64,000 nucleotides of DNA from Vitrella brassicaformis (taxonomy: Eukaryota; Sar; Vitrellaceae), in the NCBI GenBank assembly GCA_001179505.1, contig CDMY01000831.1, positions 1 to 64,000 of the forward strand. Reading direction: 5' to 3'. Every line of letters begins with the position of its first letter. Within the stretch, counting starts at the first letter, position 1. The notes beneath the pieces were generated by a model that saw only the letters and a program-made list of their open reading frames with translations, was not told where the DNA came from and made no database searches. The translations under genes and the position numbers were made by a program. Shown here one piece after another: positions 45,186 to 54,872 of the stretch.

Positions 45186-46817
45186 ATGTCGATGTCTCGG
45201 CTCCCTCCCCAGAAAGCCGGCACCAAGAAGGGCGTCGCCCCCCCGGCGCCCAGCCCGTTCCTCGCCAGCAAACAGAGCAGTCAGCCGAGCCGACGGGTCC
45301 TGAGCAAGTCCGGCTGGAGGAAGATGAAGCAGGGTGAGGTGGGTGGGTGGCTTGGTGGGTGGCTGACGCACGTGTTCATCCATGGGCTCTCTGTCGTGTG
45401 TGTTGTGCTCTGCAGATGAACTGCAGGCCAAGAGGGAGGAGGCGGCCGCGGAAAAGGAGCAGCAGCGGCGGCGGGAGATCTACCAGATCAAAACGGCCGC
45501 CAACATGAGCATGAAGGAGAAAGGTGAGGCGTTCAAGCGCCTGAATAGCGGCACCGATCTCACGGACGAAATGATACAAGATATCATCAAGTTCTTCGCC
45601 GGTACAGAACCATCAGTCAGTCCAAAGGTCGCAGACTTAGGGGAAGGAATGCTCACACATGGTCGTTCGTGTGTTGTGTTTGTATTGTGTTGTGTTTGCT
45701 GTTCTGACTGCAGTGCGCCGCCCGAGGCATCTCGCCCGAGGCCCCCAGTTCTACTCCATCGATTTCATGAGCCCGGACGACATCTTCGACGCCATGTGAG
45801 GAATTCACATACACGTTGGTGTGTGTGTTGTGGTTGTATTGTGTTTTGTTGTGTTTGCTGTTCTGACTGCAGTGCGCCGACCGTACTCGAAAGCACGGCG
45901 AGTGGGGGTGGCCCCCGCTTCTACTCCATCAACTTCCTCATGTCGTTCAAAGACAAGGTATGTTTCTCCGCTCCGTGCCGGCCGATATAGACAAGACACA
46001 ACACAGACAGATCTCGACAGATCGACATCTCACCCAGACACTGACTGCATACCAGTGTCCAGTGCACATCACATCTCTGTATGTGTGTGCTGAGACGAGC
46101 ACGGATCGTTCGCTCTGCGTATGTGGATGGTGTGTGTGCAGGTCGACGATGAGCCTGCTGCCGGTGAGGGGACTGGCGGCCGCGGAGCGTCGCTGGTTGA
46201 CCACCAGAGGGTCATCCTTCGCGAGGAACTCAACTCGCTGATCGCCCAACGGCACCCTGACCTGGCCGGCAAGGTCAGGAGATACACACCTCACCCCACA
46301 CACACACCACGCCAGGTGTAACTCACCGCTGCTGCTGGTGTTGGTTCCGGAAGGGCACGCACCGGGGTTGTCTGTGTCTCTGTCGATTTCATTCACTCAG
46401 GCCGTCGAGCAGATTGACACCAGATGGATGCCCAAGTACGGCAACCAGGCCGTGACGAAGCTCGACTTCGTCCCCCTCCCGCCCCTGCCAAGCGCCACTG
46501 AAGCCGCTATCGTCGCCTCGCCCACCACTCTGCCACAGCCCGCCGACACAGCAGCATTGCTGCCTACATTTTATATCACGATGTCTGTGTTCTTTCCTGT
46601 ATCCGTTTCTGTTTGTCGCAGTAACTTGTTGGGGCACCTCACGGATGGCTGTGCAAGATCTCCTTGGGGAGAAGGGCATCGGGGTGGCGACCCAGAATGT
46701 ATGATCACGACGAAGCGATGTCGCAGCCACACACGCGCCCACCTGCAATGTCATTCTGTTGCGGTTGCAGGCTGCGCCTTTTGTTCTTGGTCCGGGAATC
46801 TCAACTTTGGGAACTGA
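45186..46817 (+). CDS. Hypothetical protein with an eIF4E-binding-like motif, downstream tandem copy
   Basis: Exon 1 (MSMSRLPPQKAGTKKGVAPP), exon 2 (KTAANMSMKEKGEAFKRLNS, DEMIQDIIKFFAG), exon 3 (ARGPQFYSIDFMSPDDIFDA), exon 4 (GGPRFYSINFLMSFKDK), exon 5 (DHQRVILREELNSLIAQRHP) and exon 6 from about 46400 (AVEQIDTRWMPKYGNQ, LDFVPLPPLP). Exons 3 and 4 look like a duplicated pair of short FYSI(D/N)F units. RFYSINFLMSFK fits the Y-x4-L-hydrophobic pattern by which eIF4G and 4E-binding proteins contact eIF4E; exon 3's unit has M-S at the last two positions. From about 46555 the frame enters a repeat-element end and continues to 46817 in unlike sequence. Whether this tail is real is doubtful. A translation-factor link is a hypothesis only. 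Confidence 0.55.
46555..46602 (-). repeat. Copy of the TATAAAATGTAGGCAGC element end
   Basis: About 48 bases identical but for a few positions to 48582-48629, inside the last exon frame of the gene at 45.2-46.8 kb. Confidence 0.8.
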
Positions 46818-47509
46818 TGGCCGGGTGGACAGATGTATGCGTGTATGGCTGCTGGCAGTAGACGTTAGGGAACTCAGCCAAAGGATGGAAAGACACAAAG
46901 GGGCCCCCGCAGCCCGATTGCGGACGAGAAGACAAGTGTGTGGAAAGGGAATTGAGGGGGAGCGTCGGTCTCCTCTCGTGTTTTGCCGTGGCCGTCAGAC
47001 AGACGAGCAGTCGCCACTGCTGCTGTCGCGAACAGCCCGCGGTATCTCCCCATTGCGGTCGGACGCAACTCTCCGTCTGTGAGCAGCTGAGTGGCGCTTC
47101 CTCTTTGACGGCAAGAAGAGTGCGTGGGTGGGTGGGTTGAGGTGTTGGTAGATGGAGGGATCGGTGTGTGACATGTGGTGGCGAGGCGATGTGCGTGTGC
47201 ATGTGCATCTTGGACATGACCTGCATTCAGTGGTGTGTGTGTGTGACCGGCGGGGATGGTGCGAGATCAGATCGTCATGTGTGTGCGACTTTCGCTCAAT
47301 CCTCTCGTCTTCTGTTTGACTGACCTTAATATCGTACGTACAAGTAAGTCATCTTAACGCGCACACATCTATGTGAGTATGAACCCGCACAGTAACTAAA
47401 CAAACAAATCGTTGGACGGAAAACGGCACACTGTAGGTAGACATACAGACGATTCGCCCTCCACTACAGGACCACTGCCACCCCCCGTGTGGCGCACACA
47501 AGGAATTAG
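46818..47509. other. Intergenic region between convergent genes
   Basis: No supported gene. It includes TG-rich tracts (47145-47280). Confidence 0.55.
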
Positions 47510-48090
47510 TTAGAATAAGGGCGGCAGCCTTATGACAGCCAGCAGGAAAAGCCCCACCAGGACCGCTCCGACAACACCTGACATCACCGTTACAGCGGCT
47601 AACAAGACTCTGACACCCCATTTCTTCAGAGGCTCTGCACACACACACACACACACACACGAACACACACATATGCACAGAGAGAGAGAGAGCCGTGTGT
47701 GTGTGCGAGCCTGCGTGCCTTCTGTCTGCTTGACGAGCTGCTGCCGCCGTTCAAAGAGGGCGTTGCGCGTGTTGAGCTTGGTCATGAAGCCCATGTCCTT
47801 CGCGAGTGCATCCAGCTGCCGGTCCACCTCAGCTATCTCCCTGTACACATCGACCTTCACACACACACACACACACTGCCGTACACCGACATCTCATCTC
47901 GCTTGACCTCACCGACTTGATCGGATCTCATCGCAACGATGTGGTTGGCACGACGGCTGGGGCGGCTTGGTGTGGTGCGGGAGAGGCGGATGGCCGGCGG
48001 GTGCACATACGCACAGCAGCAGACCTCAGCCAGGGGAAGAACGACAACATGACCAAAGAGGATCAGCACCAAGACGGACAGGCGTCCCAT
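47510..48090 (-). CDS. Small coiled-coil protein with two membrane segments, Get1/WRB-like topology
   Basis: ATG 48090 opens MGRLSVLVLILFGHVVVLPL, a signal anchor or first membrane segment. A short loop leads, across an intron, to a coiled coil (DVYREIAEVDRQLDALAKDM, KLNTRNALFERRQQLVKQTE), then across another to KKWGVRVLLAAVTVMSGVVG and a terminal hydrophobic segment ending AVIRLPPLF. An N-terminal membrane segment, a cytosolic coiled coil and C-terminal membrane segments are the layout of Get1/WRB, the tail-anchored protein insertion receptor, and of related Oxa1-superfamily members. Sequence resemblance is weak, so treat the name as a guess. The introns contain CA/TG runs (47637-47662, 47860-47875). 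Confidence 0.55.
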
Positions 48091-48508
48091 TACCACGTCC
48101 CGCGCTGTGCTTTGTGTAAGTTGTCGCCTTTGTGTTGGACTCGTAGATCAGGTGTCTGGTCGTCCCCTTTCATCAACGCACGTATTCCTCCTGGTCAAAT
48201 CTCGAAAAAGCTGCGCTTCGCTCTCAGGGCAGATAGGCGCTGATGTTTCTCCTTGAATGGAGAGAGGAGGCAGATCTGCGCTTCAAGCTCGCAAATCGGA
48301 TCGCGCAGAAGGGAGAAAAAGGGCAAAAGGGGCAGGAAGGGGGAAGGAAATGCAAGGCAATACTTTATGTGATGGGTGTGTGCAGTTTGCAGGCATCTGA
48401 TTCATGGATCAGCCCGCTATCTGGGGGCTTGTGTGACATGTCATTGAGTCCCACGTGCTGTCATTTGGCCGCACGACGCATCGATTGAATGCATTCACAC
48501 AAACGTCG

Positions 48509-48607
48509 GGATATAAAATGGAGGCGGCCATGCTGCTGGAGAGGCAGCCTGCAGACAGCCCCCCGCAAGTGCGACACACAACATTGCTGCCTACATTTTA
48601 TATCACG
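48509..48607. mobile_element. ~100-bp MITE-like element with ~24-bp imperfect terminal inverted repeats
   Basis: Left end GATATAAAATGGAGGCGGCC, right end (reverse complement) GATATAAAATGTAGGCAGCA. The inside is GC-rich with CTGCTGGAGAGGCAGCC. The flanking ACGTCG/ACGATG is only a weak hint of a target duplication. Element ends recur at 26622, 26873, 44771 and 46555. No transposase is encoded, so it would be non-autonomous. Confidence 0.65.
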
Positions 48608-48967
48608 ATGTCTGTGTTCTTTCCTGTATTCGCTACTCGATGCCGGGCTGTATGTGGGCGTGGAACAGAGTGAAGAACTTTCATCTGGGTCGATCTATCA
48701 AGTCTGCACTCCAGAAATGGCGGTGTACATGAGTTGAAACTACGTGCGTCTCCATGCACACGAGAACTTTGAGGCCGGTACTTTGACTCTGCAAAACAAT
48801 CGCTTTCACACGTCAAAAAGACCAGGAGAGCCCCCTGTCCGCATGGCATCGATCACCCGACACACTTATAAATCCACCGTTACTCATCGACACACAGCAT
48901 ACACACACACACACACACGCCAGGAAGCAAAGGGTAGCGCATAGATTACCAACAAAACTGCATGCCA

Positions 48968-51900
48968 TCAGATGTAGCTGAATGAGCTGGAGTAGGGCTG
49001 ACGAGGCGGCAGGGCGGTGGCCATGGGCTGATACCTGGGCAGCAACTCGCGGTCCTTTTCTCCAGTGGACGATGAAGACTGGTATCCCTCCTCTTTGGGG
49101 ATCAGACAGTAGCTGAACAAACGGGGACGACTGTTCTTCCTGTCAGTGAGAGAACACACACACACGCACACACACACACAGAGACACGGGCGTCTGCGTT
49201 GCGCTCTTCCCTGCGTGTGTGTATGCGGCTGACCATATCCTCCGCACACACACCCAGGCGCACGACAACAAAAAGAGAAGCCCCAGCAAAAAGATAGCTG
49301 CGGCGCACAGAGAGGGGATGAGATGTCTCGTGTCTCGTGTCTCTCGGCCATCCGCTGATCCTACCAGTGAAACCAAAAGCCCCCCATGCCTTGGACCCCT
49401 TCTTCTGTTTTGGCAGATCCGTCTCATCGTCGCCTGATCCCGCATCGTTCCCATCCAGAGGCTCGGAGGCGAAGTTAGGCGCCCGACCGAGGGCTGACAA
49501 AACAACAGCAACACAGAACAAGAACAACAAACAGGTGTCCGTTCGCTGGATGGATGGGAAGGCCATCTGCCTACCGGGGTTTTCTTCCATGGCTTGTGCG
49601 GCTTGCTGCTCAGGGCCGGAGCCGCCCTCAGTCAGCTCGGAACTGCCAGCAGGCTGTCTGTCCTCTGCCACTTGGGATTCATCCCCAGCAGGTGCCTCCT
49701 CAGCTGCAGAGTCGGCCGCTGGCAACTCTGAATCGCCGGCAGGGCCTTCCTCAGATGTGGAGTCGCCAGCAGGTGCCTCTCCAGCTGCAGAACTCTCTGC
49801 GGGCGTCTCGTCCCCTGCTGGCGCCTCACCCTCAGCAAAAGGTCTGGGCCCAGCCGGCGACTCCACTGAGGGCAGTGCAGCGGCAGCTGCTGGCGGTTCG
49901 GTCGGTATGGCCTGTCCTGTTGCCGGCGATGCCTCCGTAGGAGAGAGGATGTCGCGAAGCTGTGCCGAGAAGTTGAAGCTGAGCTGGCCGAGGCTTCGCC
50001 ATTGCGACACGTTCATGCAGTTCTCTGCGCAGTGACAGATCTCGAAAGGGAAACTGTCGATGAGAGCGACGAAAGCCGCCCCCTTCATCCCAGCTCCCAG
50101 CTGTGTCGCATCAACAGTCGTGTTGGTCATGTCTCCACCGTCAGTCGCGTCGTTTTGCGCTTCATCTGGCGCTGTATCTGCCGCTTCATCTGGAGCTTCA
50201 GCTGAAGCTTCAGACGAAGTTTCTTCTGGGGGCTCGACGTCCGGCGACTGATTTGGCGACTCACCTTGCGACTCATCTGGTGGCTCATCCGGCGCTTGGA
50301 GACGTCGTTGGACCGTTACAAGCGACAGGGACGCGGAGAGGTTGGCCCACATCTGTACACACCAAGGAAGCAAATGGGCATCTAGTCCGAGTGTCGCAGT
50401 AGCTCGTGCCTTCTTGGCTGACCTGCAGTGATGGCAGTGGCGCCCACGGCGGCGGCAGACAGTCGTTGAGCTCCTTGCAGGCGAGACCCTTGACCTCGAT
50501 CGCCAGCCGCTGGCTCGACGTCGAATCCATAAAGCCACCGGATGATGCGTCGCTCGGCTCGCCTTCTCCCTCAGCTGAGTCGTTCGGTGCCGGTGTCATG
50601 GGTGCGATCGTAAAGCTCTGGTGCAGTTGGTCAACATTTTTGCGATGCTCGTACAAGTCGTGCAGCGATGGCTGGGCGCCCTCCTCCTGAGGCCTGCTCT
50701 GCTGCTCCTCCGCCGGCTCCCCTTCACGCAGAGGGGGGTGACAGGCTCCGGTTGGCATGACAGGAGTGCCGTCAGACCTCAAGGGGAAGGGGCTGATGAA
50801 GAGCTTAGACTCGAGCCCTTGAGCAAGTGACGGCAGGGCAAAGCCGGGGACGGTGAGGCTGAATGGCGCGCCGCCCTCCATCGTTGGCAGAAGCGTTGAC
50901 TCATTCATCGAGTATACACCTGAGAGCAAGTGACGCCGAGACTTTGATCATGGACTCTCTCTCTCGTGTGTCTCCCCGTACCTGTCGCCACAAGGTCACC
51001 GATAAGCTCCCACTGCTTGATATCGTCGCACTTATCCCAGCAGATGCAGACGTCGTAGGCTCCGGGCTCGCCCGCAACAAAGGCAGATGTCTCCAACCAC
51101 TGGGGTGCAGTGCAATCGACGGAGGCATCGGCAGAAGGGGCGAGGGAATCGTCTTCCTCTACGGGTGGCAGCTCTTGGAGCACCCGTCTCGGCTCTTTTG
51201 CGCCTTGTACCAGAGTGAGAGGGATGCCGTTGAGAGCCGAGCAGTTGGCATCGTCGTCGGGGCATCTCACTCTGATGTCCTTCATCTCGCCCTGACACCG
51301 GTTGACGTCAATTTCGGTGTATCCCTTGCCAAGGGGCTCTGGAGTTGGTGCCGTCTCATCCGATCCGTCCATCTCATTCCCTTGTTGCTGGCTCTCTTCT
51401 CCCTGCTCGCTGGCCCCTGGGGCGCCGGTAAAGACGTCGATCGAGTGAGGGATGTCGCTCCGGATCATCGGAACGATTCTCAGGAGCGGTTTGGGCCTCC
51501 TCTCACTGTCCACCCTGGTCGGTAGCACAGTCACGTCGCTGTCATTCAATCCGAGCACGAAGCCATCCTGCCCTTCTGCGGGTCCGCATGGCCGATTCCA
51601 TGCCGATGGATCGATGCCCCACACAGGAACTCTCAGGGTCGTATCCTCGTGCGCCTTTCTCGTCCACACGAGCCCAGAGGAGTCCGTCAAGGCCCGTGGA
51701 ATTGTGGCCCGGTGGAGGACGTCACGGGTAGCCGTGACGTCGAAAGGCAACGCGAGACCCCATGTGCCTTGGGGCCTGACAGTCGTCGCCTCTGCGTGGC
51801 TGGCTGTCTCGTTCAGGGGCGCACTGGCCTCAGTCGCATCAGGAGGAACCTCAGTCGCGGCTGCCGGAGTCTCCGTGCCGGCCTGGGTGGTGTCGAGGAG

Positions 51901-53150
51901 GAGAGGGGGAATCCACTGCTCGATCGACCACGAGGAGACGGTTGGCTCAATGTCCTCCTGGGATCGTCGTGGCTGGCCGAGGTTGGCATCCTCGTAGCCG
52001 ACGAAGACGCACCGAACGTCCTGTGGCGAGCCAAAGTCGAACTCGATCACGACGCTGCCAGAGGGGCAGACGAAGCCGTCCAGAGGTTCGCATGTCAGCC
52101 AGTTCTCCTCCAGGCTCAGGTTATCGGGGGCCACAGCGGTGAGGAGGGCAGTCTGGTTGACCTGCTCGAGTACAGCGCTCATGCTGACGCTCCTGATGGA
52201 CGAAACCGGGATGACGTCTCGGCACTTGTCATCAGCCGAGAGGATGACCTGCCGCAGGCGGAAGGGCGAGGGCAGTGGGCTGATGTTGCTGAGACGCCAT
52301 GCATAGCTGCTGCCGACTGGGCCCCATGGGGCGGTGGCGGGCATCTCGCAGAGGAACGACTTGCGGGCTGACCAGTGAATGAGACATCACATGGAGACAC
52401 AAATGTGGAAGATGAACAGCTCGGATCTCTCCCACCTGAGCAACGCGTGTCTCTCCATGCACCATTGCCAGCGACCTGATCGAACACAAAACAGACGTCG
52501 AGTCCCTCTCTGCCTCAGACCTCATTCTGTGACTGCATATCTACCATTCTGGCACAGTCTCCTGGCGCAGGCGCATTGTTGGGCTCGATTCCGTTGGTCA
52601 AATCCCTGCAAGATAAGCATAACAAAGCACGCTTGTTCCAGTGCTTCAAGTGAGATGTCCATCCATACCAGTTCGTCCAGTCGATAGGCGTCCCATCGCT
52701 CCAGGTGGTGAACTCGCCATGCCCCTCCTCCCGAGACAAACCTACCCTGGCAAAGAAACAACCACGTACAGTAACCAAGCAAACTTTAACACACAATGCC
52801 CATCCGTCAAGAGGCCCTCTCTCCCACACTCACCAGCATTCCCCATAGTGTTGTGAGTTCAGCTGGCACAGGGCGTGGAGGATCTCATTCTCCGTGGGGC
52901 TGTGGATGGATGCCAACTCGGCCCCTTCGCCTTGGCAGTAGGACCGAGCCAGGAGGTAGGGAAGCGGGGCTCCGTAGGCGCGATAGCAGTTGCCTTCAAA
53001 CAACGTCCATCCAGGCGAAGAGGCAGAGCAAACGGTCCCTTTGCCCTTCTGGAGGCGCCGCTGGTGGAAGAGGCCAAAGATGGAACCTCCAGCTTGACCT
53101 CCAGTGACCAAACACGCCAAGAGCGCAAGCAACACAAGAAAGAAGTCCAT
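48968..53150 (-). CDS. Type I membrane protein with N-terminal C-type lectin domain
   Basis: ATG 53150 starts the signal peptide MDFFLVLLALLACLVTGGQA. The lectin domain follows: CSASSPGWTLFEGNCYRAYG, LARSYCQGEGAELASIHSPT, WVGLSREEGHGEFTTWSDG, GIEPNNAPAPGDCARMV and SFLCEMP. The EPN triplet is the calcium/mannose-type loop of C-type lectins. A very long exon (to about 50980) carries a second beta-rich region (FDFGSPQDVRCVFVGYED) and a cysteine-bearing VCICWDKCDDIKQW unit, echoed later by ICHCAENCMNVSQW. Then come Glu/Pro/Ala repeats with EAPAGD/SAAGEAPAGD units (49600-49900), a membrane helix (AIFLLGLLFLLSCAWVCV) and a tail with KNSRPRLFSYC and RYQPM, a Y-x-x-hydrophobic sorting signal, ending YSSSFSYI (stop 48968-48970). 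A cell-surface or endocytic carbohydrate receptor is likely; ligand unknown. It is divergent from the gene at 53367. Confidence 0.85.
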
Positions 53151-53366
53151 CGGAGCAATGAATTGGGTCGGGCGGTGTTTGTTTCGCGGAACTGGACCGA
53201 TGGCGAAGGGGTTGCTCAGCCTATTGAGGGTAGTTTTCGACGGAGGGGCAAGTGCTGCCTCGGCAGATCTGCCGCATTATCCATGGCATCGACCATCATC
53301 GGCGTGTATCGGCCTGGTGACTTCCAATCTCTGTCATGAGGTCATGATCACGCTCCAGCCGGCGGC
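53151..53366. promoter_or_regulatory. 216-bp divergent promoter interval
   Basis: It separates the start codons of the lectin receptor (-) and the ankyrin/RING gene (+), so it must hold both promoters and 5' UTRs. No specific motif is called. Confidence 0.4.
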
Positions 53367-54841
53367 ATGAGTGACTTCGCCAAGAACCTGCAGAAAGGCC
53401 TGGCTGGCGGCAGGAAGGCCCTGTACGAGGACAAGAACACCCAAGATGGAGGCGATGATCCGGCAGACAACGTGCGAGGGAGCCGCCGTGTGTCCAAGAG
53501 TAGGAGCTATGCGTCGTCGGATGCGAAGGGAGGCCTCGGCATGACAGCCACCAGCAGCTCTCTTTCGTCGCCCATCGGCCCTCACCACCCCACGCACTCA
53601 CATGAGAACCACACACAGCTGCCTGCCAACACTGCAACCCCGCCTGCGAGCACACCAGCCGGTGTGGGGCAAGCCATCCTCGGCGGAGGGAGGGGCGATT
53701 ACGGTCTCGAAGGGATGCACATGCAGATGCTGCCCACCCTGACAGACCCTGTCAAGGTACGCACACTTCCCCACACACACGAACACACGTGGGCTGAATG
53801 GCGGTGGATGCGTTGTGTTTGTTTACCAACTTCACAAGACTCTACTCAATGCGGTGGGCGTCAGTGAGGAGGACTACAATCGTCAGTTGGTTCGCGATGA
53901 GCATGGCAACATCGTCCCTCCCATCCACCCCGACGAGGCAGCACGGATCTTGTCGGAGGTCGCCGATCAGGCGCATGGGTCCCTTTCCCGGCCTGGTGGC
54001 GACTGGAGGGAGGAGGTCGCTGTCGGCCTCAAGCAGCGCATGCCCCATCGCCGATTCTTCTGCGTGCGTCTGCGGAGCGCCACTCTGTTCGAGGCATTCG
54101 CTTCCTGGTGTCCGCCGTATGTACACGGGGTAAGGAAGCACACAAATCATTCGCACACACTTGGTCATGGCTTCTCTGCATGTGCCTCCGTGCAGCCCCT
54201 CTGTGTGTGTCTGGCCGACGGGCGTGAGGCCCGCGACCCCTCCGCACCGACATCGGTATCCGCAGAGGAGAAGGGGCACTTCGAGACGGCGGTCGTCGCG
54301 ACGTTGAAGCAGGCGTGGGAAGACGAGCAGCCCGACGAGACGGGCAGCCGCAGAGTGAACCTACTCACAATCGCAGAGAAGGTGCTGGACGAGATGATCG
54401 GAGTGGTCGACGGCGGTCACCCCAAGACCATCGGCCTGCTGTCAGCCGAGAGGCTGCTGCCCTCTGACGTGTCCTATGACGGATCCGCTAGCGGGGTGTC
54501 TTGCAAGTGGGGCGCACCAGGGGGACTGATTCTATGGTTCTATTTCGTCAGATGGAACCCCCTCAGCAGCTCCACCGACTGCAGCGCGTCTTTTGTGTCG
54601 GCGGACGCTGAGACGACCATCATCACCACAGCCCTTACCCCACCCCCCTCCCCGCCCCCTCCCATAGCCCACTCGTCGGTGCAGAAGGCCACAGAGGAGC
54701 ATGCTGGTGCTGGTGCCGGACGTGCGTCTGAGGACATCCCCACTTCCATCAGCTGCCATGGCATGAGCGACTCAGAGCTCGAGGAGGCCTGCAAGTGGGC
54801 CACACTATACAACAGCTGCCATGCACACCATCTGATGTGTG

Positions 54842-54872
<31 letters not shown>

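Larger units (their letters stand above)
43895..45621 (+). repeat. Tandem duplication, units 43895-44553 and 44985-45621
   Basis: The two units share a leader exon-like stretch (GACCTT.CTG.....CAACA then a GT donor), the line GAATGCCCC.AGATCACCG, CTTCTGTGGGTGCATCCCTG, the coding exon for KTAANMSMKEKGEAFKRLNS and the donor GTACAGAACCATCAG. Between the units lies the dispersed repeat 44755-45010. Confidence 0.85.
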
